Below, piece by piece: positions 21,297 to 33,915 of a DNA stretch of 64,000 nt. This DNA comes from Artemisia argyi (taxonomy: Eukaryota; Streptophyta; Magnoliopsida; Asterales; Asteraceae), in contig CM060709.1 in NCBI GenBank assembly GCA_030686995.1, positions 303,195,357 through 303,259,356 of the forward strand, given 5' to 3'. Under the pieces are notes generated by a model. The model saw only the letters and a list, made by a program, of their open reading frames with translations. It made no database searches and had not been told where the DNA came from. The stretch's first letter is position 1; each line of letters begins with the position of its first letter. A program made the translations under genes and the position numbers.

Positions 21297-24200
21297 TACT
21301 TAGCAAACATCTAACAGTCCACATTTTAACTACAGGACTAAAAGTCTCATCATAGTCAAAACCAGGTTTTTGATTAAACCCCTTAGCCACAACTCTGGCT
21401 TTATACCTTTCAATTTCACCATTAGACTTAAACTTAAGTTTCCAAACCCATTTAGATCCTATAGGAAACCTTCCTTCAGGAAGATCAACCTCTTCCCAAG
21501 TATCATTTTCATATAAGGCAAAAATTTCTTCATCCATAGCATTTTTCCAATTAACATTCATAGAAGCTTCCTTATAGGAAGTAGGCTCACAAGACTTGTT
21601 CAAATTGGCAACAAAGCAACAATTATCAGAACTCAACCTAGTATGATTAGCATACTTATCAAGACCATATCTAAGCTTAGAATCAAGCACATAGTCATAA
21701 AGTTTAGCAGGTAACTTAGAAGATCTGTTAGACCTCCTATAACTAGTAGTTCCTTCCTCAGTCTGATTTTGAAAACTATTTTGAAAACCAGGTACATCTA
21801 CTTCAGGTATTGCATTTCCCTCAGAATTATTATTTTCATCTAAAGGAGTTGCAGTCCTAGAGTCAGCTGGTTGCTGAGGTGCACCAGGGTAAGAAATCTG
21901 TCCTAAAGGCACATCCTGAACATCATCCACAACCCTACCAGACTGACCTAGACCACCTTCTCTACCAACAGATGCTACATCCTCTTTTTCATCATTGGGA
22001 GAGTCACTAGGAGTTCTGGTTTTTGACTCAACATTATCAAAAAAGTTTAAAGTATTAATTTCCAGATGAGAATCAGACAAATCAGTTTGTTTCATTTTAA
22101 AAGGAAATATAGTTTCATAAAATTTTACATCTCTGGAATATAACACAGACCTATTTTCCAAACTCAAAAGCTTATAAGCTTTCTTACCACTAGCATATCC
22201 AAGTAAAACACATTTTACAGACTTCTCAGAAAACTTATCAGATTCTTTTAAAACAGTGGCATAACATAGACATCCAAAACTCCTAAGATGTACCAGACTA
22301 GGTTCTCTACCATAAACCAAAGAAAAAGGTGACTTACCATTTAGAACAGAGGAAGGCAACCTGTTAATCAAATAAGTAGCAGTTAAAACACAATCAGGCC
22401 AAAACACAAGAGGTATTCCCCCCTGAAACATAAGGCTCCTTGCTACATTAAGCAAATGCCTATGTTTCCTCTCAGCTATCCCATTCTGTTGAGGAGTATA
22501 TGCAACACTAGTTTGATGAACAATTCCCATAGTGTCAAAAAATTCACCCATTTTATTATTCACAAACTCAGTACCATTATCAGACCTCACAACTTTAATT
22601 TTCTTATTAAACTGAGTTAAAACCATTTTAAAGAAACTCTGAAACATATCAAAAACTTCATGTTTTCCTTTTAGCATATACACCCAAACAGACCTACTAA
22701 AGTCATCAACAATAGTCAAGAAATGTCTAAAACCTTCCCTGCTAACAACCTTATAAGGACCCCATACATCTAAATGTATAAGGTCACCAAAACCAGATGA
22801 CTTATGTTCACTTATTGGAAAAGGATCCCTTGTTTGTTTAGCCTTATGGCAAACATCACAAGGTGCTCCATGATCAATATGGTTTAATTTCAAAGTGCCT
22901 TTTAAAAGTTTTAAGACTTGATTAGCAGGGTGTCCCAATCTAGAATGCCATACATCTTTAGAAACAAAACAGCTAAAGAACTCACTTTTAAGCACACAAG
23001 CAGAAGAAGCAGTAGACTTATCAAACAAATAAAGACCACCAAACTCACTACCAGTCCCCAGCACCCTCTGCTGAGTCAAATCCTGGATATAACATTTAGT
23101 CTCATCAAAACCAACTCTTAACTTGCTATCTCTAATCAACTTATTCACAGACATAAGACTGACACAATATTCAGGAACAACCAAAACATCAAACAGAACA
23201 ACATTGTTATTAAGTTTTAAATTCCCAACATGAGTAACCTTAGCCAAAGTTCCATTAGGATGTCCTACAGTAATCTTTAAATCAGATATGTCAACCAAAT
23301 TAAACATATTAAGAGGACTATTAGTTAAATGTTGATTAGCACCAGAGTCAATTATCCAACCCAAATGGTAATTAACTCCATCCAACTTAATATTAGCACC
23401 AAAAAATCTATAGAAATTCTGATTAAAGAAAATACTGCAGTTAAAAAAGGAACAGGAATCCCTACCTGCCATATTAGCATGAGCAGAGGTTCCAGGTTTA
23501 TCATTCAACAAGCTTAACAACTTCATAACCTGTTCATTACTCAGGGACATACTACCAGAACCACTTTTAGAACCATTATTAATCACAGAGGCACTTTTAA
23601 ATTCATTTGTTTTATTAAAATTATTAGCAGGTTTCAGATTATGATTCTTTTTAAAACCAGGAGGATAACCAATAATTTCAAAGCACCTATCAACAGTATG
23701 ACCCTTCAAACCACAATGAGAACAAAGCAAACTATCATAATTTCCCCTGTTATTAGACCCAGAGTTATTACCATTATTGTTTCTTTTCCAAGTAGTATTG
23801 TTCTTATTATCATAGGTTTTAGAAACAAAAGCAGACACCTGAGGCTTCTCAGTTTTAACAGTTGTGGTAGGAACCCCTCTATGGGATTCTTCCCTTGATA
23901 CAATGACAAAGGCATCCTTGACTTCAGGGAGGATTTCCCTGGTCAAGAGAGTACTTCTTATGGGTTGGTAGATATCATCCAAACCCATAAGGAATTGCAT
24001 CAATTTTAACAACCTACCATGATCAACTAGTTCTTGCCTAGCTTCACATGTACAATCAGGCAACTTAGTGAGAATATCAAATTCTCTCCACAAAGAATTA
24101 AGCTTATGATAATATTCAGACACAGGCAAGCCACCTTGTTTAAAGGTATTAATCTTTTGAAGCAGATTAAAAACTACAGAACCATCAATCCTATCATAAG

Positions 24201-24543
24201 TATCTTTTAATTCTTTCCATACCACAGAAGCATTATCAGAAAAAACATGCCCAAGATACACATCCTGAGTCAAAGAACTCAAAATCCAATTAAGCACAAC
24301 AGCATTACACCTATTCCACTGAGCTTCTAACAAAGGACTAGCCACATAATCTGTTTTAACACAAGAACCATCAAGAAACCCCATCTTATTTTTTATTTGC
24401 ATAGCAAGTTTCATAGCACTAGCCCACACCCTATAATTCTCAACACCAGCCAATTTAATGCTCACAACAGAAGCACAATTAGAGTCATTAGGGTGTAAAT
24501 GCAAAGGATTACTCTGGTCCAAATTACTGATCAAGATAGCCAT
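21280..24543 (-). pseudogene. copia gag-pol, 5' part: gag, protease, integrase, start of reverse transcriptase
   Basis: I start it at 24543 (MAILISNLDQSNPLHLHPND), because residues read further upstream are a hydrophobic stretch from the leader. Gag covers about residues 1-290 and ends with a zinc knuckle (CSHCGLKGHTVDRC, near 275). The aspartic protease motif DSGANQHL is near 394. GAG-pre-integrase (WHSRLGHPAN) is near 530. The integrase runs from HLDVWGPY near 590 through SDNGTEF near 655 to QQNGIAERKH. The reverse transcriptase begins at YKARVVAKGF near 1045. The frame ends early in the reverse transcriptase at a frameshift (21280). Gag would still be made; the enzymes downstream of the break would not. 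Confidence 0.92.
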
Positions 24544-25211
24544 AATGATAACTAAAACAGAACAGATAAGCAAAAAACAATATAACAGAAACAACAAAGA
24601 ATCAACTAAACAACAAACAACCAACAGACCAGGAAAGAACAATAACCAACAAGCAAACAACCAATAAACCAGCAAGAAACAAGAAACAACAAATAATCAA
24701 GAAACAAGATAGGAAAAACTAACAAAACTTAAAGAACACAAATAATCAGCCAGGAAATACAACTCACACCCAGAGTTAACTTGATTCAAGTCAGCAGACT
24801 GTGAATGGCCAGAGCAGGTATCCGTACCAATCAGAGTTGGCAGGTCAAGAAGTTAGCCAAACCGTTTACGCCCACTAAACTACAAATCAGTTAACCCTAA
24901 AAGAAGAAATAGATCACTTACAGTGCAAAAGCAGCGGAGAAACCAAGTCAATCACCCAAGAGCCAATAACTCTTGAAAAATTAACCCAAGAATTAGCCCA
25001 GAAAACCACAAATCCCCAAAACCCTAATTAAAAAATTAGGGTTTCCAAGAATCAACCAAGAATCAACAATTAAGTGTTAATTCTTCAAGAATCCAACACC
25101 AGAACCTCCCAATCGAACACAGCAACAAAAACCCCAAATTCTAGGGTTTCAAGAAAAAACCCTAAAATTCAATCGAGCTCCATATCAACCAAGAAATCAA
25201 TCAATTATCAA

Positions 25212-25229
25212 CCTAGAGCTCTGATACCA
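25212..25229 (-). promoter_or_regulatory. primer-binding site of the copia element
   Basis: The complement reads TGGTATCAGAGCTCTAGG directly after the right LTR, pairing with the 3' end of initiator tRNA-Met as in many plant copia elements. Confidence 0.9.
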
Positions 25230-25742
25230 TGTAAAAATGATATAGAACTCAGTCAATAATCACCCAACCAACCACCCCGTGGTGATCCACTTTTATTATA
25301 ACAATATACACTGAAGATTAGTCCCCAACACAGGTGCTAACCAAACAAATACAAGAGAAAAGTTGTTGTCCCTCTAATAGGTGCAACAACAGAAATACAA
25401 GAACTCACACACTAATCAACTATAACCAAACCTAAACCCAGATCAAGATGATCTAAAACAATCTTGTTTACAATGGTAAACAACCCAGAAACTAATAAAC
25501 TCAGATGAGAAACAAAGAGAAACTTGTGTGTGTGAATTATGAGAAGGAGATCGTAAAAGTGATTGAAACCCTAGCTGTAGAGAAGCTTAAATAGCCAAGG
25601 ATCTTTCACTTTAGTCCCTGCACAAATAAACCATACAAAACACAACCAGACTACTAAAGTTAAGAAACTTATTATAAAATATTTATACAAAATACCCCTG
25701 AAGGTTCATCTGGTTGACACTTGTGAGTAAATACTTTCAACA
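25230..25742 (-). repeat. 5' LTR of the copia element
   Basis: 513 bp, same sequence as the other LTR. It carries the element's promoter, which would fire leftwards, away from copy B. Confidence 0.95.
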
Positions 25743-25872
25743 TTATGTTATGGGCTAATTAGTAGCCTTTGTATTATGCTTGTTATGTACCGTACATTGT
25801 AACACAGTTTATGGGTTAATTGTTACTGTTGTACGGGTTATTTTACAAGATATAGTTCTGCTACCAGGTTCA

Positions 25873-27835
25873 ATGACTATACGCTTCATCATACTTGTTC
25901 TCGTGGCTCTACTAGCCTCCAGTGTAACTGGCTACGTCACCAGGAATTCGGATCATCATCAATTCGTGAACCCAGTGAACGTCGTTTCATGGGACTTATT
26001 AGAATCTATCGCCAACAGCACCATTAGTCATCTTCATAACATTGGCGGTCTAAGTGATCGAGACATTCAGAGTCAATGGTTGTGGCAAATTGTATGTTTT
26101 TTTAATCATAATATGCAATATGATTATGTTTATTGTTTTAGACCTCATATAAGTATGTATGAATGTGCAGTATAATCTTTCTTCAAGATCGGATATCAAA
26201 ATTCTAAACGATGCGTTGACTCATAAAACGTATGTTGAGGGCAAAATAAGCATGGCTGCCTTTATGCTTTTTGGACCTGAAAGTGCCGAGTCAACCCTCC
26301 GTGTTGTTCGAGCTCCGGAGCGTGTAGCAGATGACTTGCAATGTGTGGAGTCTACGGTGAGTTTTTAAAATTAATATAGTGAATTTTCGACTTTCCCAAT
26401 TTTGTATATCATGATTGTATCGTTTTACTTATTCAGTTTGTTTTCTTTGAAGGTGCAATTGTTTCAAAAATATTGTTGTCCGCTGTTTGGAAATGGGTTC
26501 ATGTACAAAAGAGCGCTTGCAAACATGTGCCACTATGTTGTTGACAAGGCAGCAATAGAAGATGCACTTATGGTTGTGTGCGCTGTCCCCAAGTCCAAGC
26601 TATTTGGTATTTAATCATAGAACTCGGCACTTTCATCTTAGTATAATTAACTTACTAATTATTGTATAATTTATCTTTTGAACCCACAGATATTGATCTT
26701 AGAAGTCCTCTTCTAAATCATGTGTCCCCCACGCCAGTTAGCGGCTCTTCTGAGTACTGTGAACGCGTATCCATAAGTGCTGTGTCAAGAACGAAAGTTG
26801 GTAAATTTGCCAAAGTATTTCGTGTTCTAATGGTTCCACAACAAAAGTGGAAGTGGTTTGACAAGCTCCAAATTTGTGTTCACGGGTAAGTAACTACTGT
26901 ATCAAGAATATAACTTTTAGGTGGCAACATGGGTAGGTTAGGTCTCGAGTCAAAGCTTGCACTGTCAGTTTTTTATGCAATTGTTATGAAAAAAATCTAC
27001 TTTCTTCCCTTAAAAATCTATACTATTTTCTTATGAATTAGACCATATTAGAGTTTCTAAGCATTTATAAGGCAACATTCAACTGTTTGCAGGGATACTT
27101 CACTCGGGTTCTGTGAATGCGAAAAGGATCATTGGAGATTTCTTGGAAAAGAAAAGTGGAGTTTTCTCATGTCTCCCTATGAAGAACGAATTATTGATAT
27201 CAAGTTTAGTCCAAAAATAAGTGGCTCTGTATCGATGTCTATTGAAGAAGGTGCCTTTTATGTCTTTACCAATATTGCAAGAACGAGCAAGCTTAGCAAT
27301 TTTGATTTTAGTTTTTGCAAGTTACTTCACTGTTTATCTCAATTTTACATATGTAATTGTATGTATTTTCACTAGTCTTGCAGCCCTAGAGGTATCTATT
27401 TCTAGTCGTCGGGTTTGCTTCCCTCTTCGTGGCCCCAGCTATAGAAATGTAGGTCCCCTTTTACTATAAAATTAGTTGTATGATTATTAGAATTTTAGCT
27501 GGTGTTCTCATACTTGTTTATCAGGTACATGTTGTCTATGTATGTTGACGATGAGTCAGCCCACTCTGTCAAATGGCTGATGCATATTACTGGGGTAACA
27601 TTTATTTTTCAGGTCAGTTATGGTCATTAATATGATCACTTCCTTTTTTTCTATCTGATTTTCTGATGTCCTTGTTATATTTTCTACTACAATAAAAATT
27701 TGTTGCCTCTGATTCATTAGCCTTTTTGTTCTTCTTTTTCAGAGCTCTATAGACACCCCATACGCATTGGCAGCCGTTGTTTGCTGTTTGGCAATATATT
27801 ATGTCATAACCATTATCAAGGAAGTTCGATTCTAA
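25873..27835 (+). pseudogene. PNET2/NEMP-like (DUF2215) protein, copy B, nonsense in micro-exon
   Basis: Coding exons by homology with A: 25873-26091, 26171-26356, 26453-26606, 26690-26885, 27093-27250, 27376-27391, 27525-27612 and 27743-27835, all GT-AG and in phase. Landmarks: a signal peptide, EYCERVSISAVSRTKVGKFA, LQICVHG, CECEKDHWRF, SFLMSPYEERIIDIKF, SVSMSIEE, then AHSVKWLMHITGVTFIFQ and SSIDTPYALAAVVCC. This copy shows the DUF2215 likeness best. The 16-nt micro-exon contains TAG (27387-27389) where A, C and D have TGG, so translation would end after about 325 residues, before the membrane anchor. Skipping the micro-exon shifts the frame. No copy of the A/D promoter and 5'UTR exon was found upstream, where the copia element now lies. 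Confidence 0.65.
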
Positions 27836-29739
27836 CCGTAACCCTCTATGTGGGAACATCAGGATCATATGGCAATAGTTTCATGTTTAAGTACCTTTTG
27901 TGTAAACATTACATGTTTTATGTATACTCTTATTCATTGTTTTTCTCTCCTCCAAAGGAGAAGTAATTAAATAGAAGAAGTATCATAAGTTGCTTATAGT
28001 CATGATGGCTTATTTTATTTTATTTTTTTTATTTTATTTATCATTATTATTATTTAACGGCTATAGTCATGAATCATTACTATAGCCGTTAAATAATAAT
28101 ATAAGGCCTTATCGGGTTCGGGTGGGGTCGGGTCGACCCATATGACACCCCTAGTCATGATGTTGTAGACCTAATAAGTCTCATAAGTTGCTTATAGTCA
28201 TGATGATGAATACCATTACACCCGTGCGATACAACGGCTAGCGGATTCAATACATGCAATACATTATTTTCTTTTCTTTTACAACCACGAGCGCGCACAC
28301 ACACCAAAAATTAACCCACTTGTACGAAAATAACCAATATCAATCCCTCACCAAGAAACAACCATGCTCATGACTTTCGTAATGATTAGGGATTGGAATT
28401 TAGAAAACAAGTTAGTTTGCCACAAGAATAATGATCAAAATAGAACAAAACCAAAAGCATTGAAACATTTTGTGACTAAACTATGTTAAAATTGTCTAAC
28501 TAAACTATGCCAAGAACCATCAAAATAAGGAAAATTTTTCCAACTAAACCTAACATCCAAGTTTATATTGAGAAACCAGTTCTTAATATTACATAAGTAG
28601 GAGAAACACCTTATAGAGTTTGTTGTTAACAATGAAGATAACATCCAAGTTTGTTATATGATTATTAGAATTTTAGCTGGTGTTCTCATACTTGATACCA
28701 AAGATAAGTAGGGCTCATCAAATTCAGAAACTGTGTAAGAAACTTCAACATTCCTTTGTTAGAACCACTATCCTGTAGTTGAACATATATACAATAAGCT
28801 TAGACTTGTGTGTGAAGATATAAAGATATGTCTTGGGAAAAAAAGATCAGTACACAAAAGAAATGAAAATTACCATGTTGTGCTCATATGGCATCTAAAA
28901 AATATTACGTCGATTATGTTTTACTAGATAGTCACTAACGCAAGGTTGGACATATTGTCATGACTTGTGAGCTCATTACAATATGTTGAATGTGGATGTG
29001 TATAGGTATACATTAACATATTAGTTATGTTTACCACTTTACATTACCATACTATTCTGGTGAAATGACTACTTGTCAAGGTTGTAGGTTTTAGAATGTT
29101 TTGACCTGATAACTCGTATTTTATAGATGTTTTTATACGCGTTATCATATGTTTTATACATGTTTTAGTGTAGTTATTATGGACTCTTCATACTTAATTG
29201 CTTGAAAATGTTGATTATAGGTCGATAACGGAAAGACAATGGATATATGCTTAAAAGATCAAGACAATGGATACATGCTTAAAAGATCAAGTCTCCTTGT
29301 CTAACTCATATGTCTAATTATTATTTTATGTGTCTCGCCCTTTTCGCTACTTATAGTATTAGGCATAGTGGTTAGCCATGTCATGATATCAATCAATGTA
29401 ATGCCAATTGAGTTGATCGAACATATCAAACTGGTTGAAAATTACAGGTGTACTAAAATGAATATAACCTTCTGAATCATTTATGTTATTACTGCAATAA
29501 ATTATTATTAAAATTTGACCCATACATCATCAACGTTTGACCCATACATGAAAAACTATATATTTTGACTAGTTAACGCACAAACCCACATATATTGCCA
29601 CCTCTGCAAAATGATGATGATTATAGTCATGAGTCAAACAAACACCAACTGATATTTCAAAAAGGCAAAACTATATAATCCTAAAATTAGTTCCAAACAA
29701 AAGCTGAATGTACAGGTTGTCACGATCAAGAAACAATGC
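27836..29739. other. intergenic, no gene seen
   Basis: AT-rich. It contains a hairpin (28045-28101), a short gggttcgggtggggtcggg stretch ending gacacccctag that looks like a worn hAT terminus (28110-28153), and small repeats (29227-29293). Confidence 0.6.
28045..28101. repeat. perfect 23-bp hairpin
   Basis: Arms 28045-28067 and 28079-28101 are complementary (ending ACGGCTATAGT / ACTATAGCCGT) around an 11-base loop catgaatcatt. The second segmental copy (48579-48627) keeps 19 bp of each arm. It could be a small MITE. Confidence 0.85.
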
Positions 29740-30032
29740 TTACAAAGACGGAATGGATTTTGCTCTGATGAATTGTTTCAAAATGGCTTTTTCTTCATCA
29801 ATTCTCTTTTTCTCCTCAGGGCCCTTTGGTTTCAATTTCCTTTTCTCCTCCAAGATCCACTTGAATAGTTCTCGTTGCTGATCCAATGGTATTGGTTCTT
29901 GTACTTTCACTGGTTCCACTACAGCAGGGGTTACAACTGAAGCAGTTGAAATGGTAGATGTAGGAGTAGAAGTAACAGCTGTTACCGATTCGTCTATGTT
30001 TTCCTTCTTCTTTGTCCTCATGAATAGGTAAG
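29740..30032 (-). pseudogene. orphan last exon of the 174-aa membrane protein gene
   Basis: The protein read here (FMRTKKKENIDES ... FKWILEEKRKLKPKGPEEKK ... RAKSIPSL) matches exon 3 of the gene at 54303-50281. Upstream exons 1 and 2 do not occur near this copy. The acceptor dinucleotide at 30033-30034 reads TG on the minus strand instead of AG. An ATG-started frame to 30081 exists only because the former intron is open there. It is therefore a duplicated exon without a gene, although the coding part is undamaged. Confidence 0.8.
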
Positions 30033-30081
30033 CAAAAAGAGATAAAAAAATTATTAAGAATTGTTTCTTCACATTTATCAA

Positions 30082-32290
30082 TTGAGAGAGAGATTAATCC
30101 TTATTTTGTCTTTATACCATTGCTAATAGATCGCTGTTAGAACCTGGATAATAAAGAATCTAAGATAGCATTGTCACAAATGAATCCTAGATCAAACTCA
30201 CAGAGTGGATTTAAGTGCTGATAAAGGCAAAAGAATATTCATCAAACTTCAGGACACAGAAAAGCGCTGCTGAAACACGGGGCTAATGACTATGACAGAT
30301 AGTAAAAAGTTTATAGAACTATATTGAAAGATCAATGTCAATAACAATACAAAGTAGCAACAATGGTAGTAGGAAACTATAATGTTGAAATCATGTGACC
30401 CATTAAAATCAAGTAGAACCAGAATTGATCCATTTTAGAGTAAGAAACTGAAATTTCCACCACTTTATGGAAAAGAAAGTTGACTTATGTTTGTTAGCAC
30501 ATATATGTGAAATGGGAAACTTTAGTTGGCTCAATTTATACTTACATATAAGAATGGCAAGCCAATGAACAATTAATTTGGAAAGACGAAGCATCTTTTA
30601 CACATTTCATGAACAGCTAGCAACCTACCTTGGGCTGCCTAATACAGATAAGTTCCACATCAGTCTATACTTGTTGTGTGTGGGTAAATACACATGTAAG
30701 TAGCTGAATTTCCCTCTGCTACAGTCGGCAAAAACATTTCAAGAATGGCTATCTGTCTGTGCCATTGAAATAACTGATCCTAAGGAAAAGGCTCTTTATG
30801 CATACCAATCCTATTATTCAGGGAATATCCAACTTGATAACCTCCAATCAGCCGTTACCACAGTGATTAACAAAATATTTTGATTACACAAATATCACCT
30901 GCTGACTAATCATAAATCCCTAGTCCGTAACAGTTGTGTTCAAGTTGATTCAAATACTTTTACAGTGTTGAAGTTAGCTTACATCAAAGCCAAACTGAAT
31001 GTGATAAACCTGAAGATAATCATGTTTTGTACGGAAAGAGAAAATATATCAACTATTCCAACAACAGCCTAATGGACTACAGGTAACACTAATCCTCAAC
31101 CAATAGCTTACGTATGCACGCTCTTGAATTTAAATTGCGTGCTCATGGTCCTACTGACCGATGCGTGATACGATTGCGAGCGCATCACAGACGCGCGGCA
31201 CTAGGTAATAAAAAAAATACTAAGTATCTCCACTTAATATATTCTACAAGCAAAAGCTTAACCATCTAATAAAGCTGATACTACTAAATGCTTAAAACAT
31301 CAAATCTACCACGTATATATTCCTAACGAGTGGCGACAATGTCAAAAGTCAATTACCAATATTAAAAGTAACTTAGATATTAAGAATTTAAGATAAATAA
31401 AGCAAAAAACATCAAAAGTAGTCATCTTTCTATATAGAGTTCATCAAGTCGTTATTAAGGCCCAAGTCCAATTGCGTCCACTGCCCTTAATGCGAGCATT
31501 ACACTGTTGCAAAGTGACGCGATCACATCAGGCTGCATCCTGGAACAGCCTTGCATTAGAGATCAAGTTGCGTTTTAGCCATTGTATCACTCTGATGCGC
31601 GGTGCGCGCAATTTTAAACCAAGTCCACACTCTTATATAGTCCGACTATCAATCCAGCTATTTGCTTCCTCTTAAAGCCATTGAATATTCACAAACGTGT
31701 TACCAGAGATCCCCAATTCAAGGATCTCATTTTCAACCACACAAATACATATCAAAATACATTAACCAACCTAAAACAAACCTAGTTTTAACATATAGAG
31801 TGATACACTACACGGGCTCCTGATGTATATGCATCTGCTAGGATCTATGCCTTCTAAGTGAATACAAATATAAAGATAATGTTTAATGATGGCTATCTGT
31901 TTGCTAGGATCTATGCTTTCTAGCTGTTACAGTAGAAACTGTTACAGTAGAAATTGACAGATATTAATTATATTAATATGATTTCATCATCGATGTCACT
32001 TTTTTCAAGTTAACTGATTTGGATGTTGGAAAACATTTTTAATTGGTTATGTTCGTAAACATCGATAATAAATATTGAATCCCCGGTTATTCCACACTCG
32101 TTGGTTGCCATAGGAGGAAACATTATTAGCCAAGTGGTTAGAATGAAAAATGCTAAGTTAACGCTAAAGTGTAGTAGCCCATCAAGTTATGTTTGAAAGG
32201 GAAAACAAAATGCTTTCATATTTCAAACAAAAAAAGCACGGGACCAAATCCCCCCAAAATTATTTCCCATCTCTTAAAATTTTATAAAAT
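30082..32290. other. intergenic, duplicated as 50620-52735
   Basis: No gene seen. In the second copy the same sequence is intron 2 of the 174-aa protein gene. Confidence 0.7.
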
Positions 32291-32303
32291 CCCGCCCAAA
32301 TCT

Positions 32304-32470
32304 CAACATTAAATAAGGGGGTGTTTGGCTAAGCTTACTTAGTGGTCTTATGAGTTTATTAGCTTATATAACTCATATAAGCCCAAACCAAGTGTTTGGA
32401 TAAGCTTATATGAGCAGGCTTATAAACTTATTTATTTTTGTTTTGATAAGAAAAAAACAGAATTTTTTTA
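32304..32470. mobile_element. possible truncated PIF or hAT-type MITE
   Basis: It opens with GGGGGTGTTTGGCTAAGCTT, a common MITE terminus, followed by repeats of aagcttatatgag in both orientations. I did not find the matching right end. Confidence 0.35.
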
Positions 32471-32536
32471 TAAGGTATCCGGCTTTTATAACTCACCCCC
32501 TTATCTATGTAAAATTTTGACCTCATTAAATACTTA

Positions 32537-33150
32537 TAACTCTCCATAACTACTACTCTACTAGTACATCCTCCATAACGTTTCTCAATAACTATACCAG
32601 TACCTCATCATTAACGTTCACCTATACCAGTACCTCCTCCCTCCTCCTGCTCTCCACTAATAACTCTCCATAACTACTACTCTACTAGTACCTCCTCCAT
32701 AACGTTTCTCCATTACTATACCAGTACCTCCTCATTAACGTTCACCTATACCATTACCTCCTTCCTCCTCCTGCTTTCCACTAATAACTCTCCATAACTA
32801 CTACTCTACTAGTACCTCCTCCATAACGTTTCTCCATAACATCCTCATTAACGTTCACCTATACCATTACCTCCTCAACTCTCCATAACTACTACTCTAC
32901 TAGTACCTCCTCCATAACGTTTCTCCATAACTATACCAGTACCTCCTCATTAACGTTCACCTATACCAGTACCTCCTCCTGCTCTCCATTAATAACTCTC
33001 CATAACTACTAGTACCTCCTCTATAACGTTTCTCCATAACTATACGAGTACATCCTCTTAATGTTCACATGTACCTCCTCCTGCTCTCCATTAATAACTC
33101 TCCATTAAATTAACATCCTCCTCCATTAAAACTCTCCATAACTCTCCACC
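32537..33150 (+). repeat. minisatellite, unit about 124 bp, about 5 units
   Basis: Units start at 32537, 32661, 32784, 32877 and 32993. Each runs aactctccataactactact, ctactagtacctcctccata, acgtttctccataac, taccagtacctcctcattaa, cgttcacc. Unit 3 is shortened. Pyrimidine-rich on the + strand. It lies just upstream of a possible gene start at 33.3 kb. Confidence 0.93.
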
Positions 33151-33259
33151 TATACACTTCCAATTGTTACTACCCAATTTAATTATCATAAGTAAACCCA
33201 CTCCTGTCATTTTTACCCTATTTCCACTTCAAATATCACACACACTGAAACACACACAC

Positions 33260-33870
33260 CAAACCCTAATATTATCAATTCACTCGGTACGTCAAATTGG
33301 TTATTATAGTTACCATTTCATTGTGATTCTGATACCGTTATAATGATCCGTTAACTGATTCTGTTGTTTAATTTTGTTGTTTTTCAGGTTTAAACTACGA
33401 AAGGAGCGAAGCAAGCTGATATGAAGTACGTTTTTCATGTGATCTGTTTTTTAGGCTTAATTATGTTGAAATGAGGATTTAACTTGTAGATCTGATTTTA
33501 ATTGTGAAGTTAGTTATTGTTTGTGATAGATATAATTAAAACCAAGCTTTAATATTTCAAAGATTGTTTGTTGTTCTTAGAAACTTGAATGGTGGGTTTA
33601 TTTTTCTTGACAAAAACAAAACATAGATACAGATACAAGAATACTTCAAAATGACACATTGGCAGGTTTTGTTTAAAGGTCTTGATCAGTAAATTTAATC
33701 GGAAAACTTTTAAAAGATTAAAGCTTGGTTTTTGTACCTTTTAAAGATCGGCTATGGGTAGTTTTCTTTGATATCTTTAAAGATCTATTGAAAATATTAA
33801 AATCTAAGATCTTTTCTTTATCTTTGTTCTTTTTGATACCGAATTTGATTGCTGGTTGTATGTGTTGAGA

Positions 33871-33915
<45 letters not shown>

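Larger units (their letters stand above)
19512..25742 (-). mobile_element. Ty1/copia LTR retrotransposon, full length (6231 bp)
   Basis: Two direct LTRs of 513 bp (19512-20024 and 25230-25742), TG...CA, show no difference on base-by-base reading. The element is flanked by a 5-bp target duplication TTATG (19507-19511, 25743-25747). It runs on the minus strand: primer-binding site next to the right LTR, polypurine tract next to the left LTR. Domain order protease, integrase, reverse transcriptase, RNase H is the copia order. Identical LTRs mean a very recent insertion. It sits 130 bp upstream of the coding start of copy B. Confidence 0.97.
26361..32105. repeat. segmental duplication, first copy (5.7 kb)
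   Basis: Nearly identical to 46892-52735 with an offset of about 20.53 kb and only scattered single-base changes and small indels over most of its length. It starts inside intron 2 of copy B and ends near 32105, after which the two copies are unrelated. The last few hundred bases hold larger indels. Confidence 0.92.

Noticed and set aside
23641..24667. Several + strand frames opposite the copia gag
   Set aside because: Shadows of the minus-strand gag-pol frame.
27221..27469. Frame reading LAALEVSISSRRVCF in copies B and E, considered as a membrane-spanning exon
   Set aside because: It is out of phase with the flanking exons, whereas the 16-nt micro-exon in the same place keeps phase and motif in A, C and D.
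30409..30594. Minus-strand 61-codon frame in the duplicated segment
   Set aside because: No family features; lies in what is intron 2 of the 174-aa gene in the second copy.
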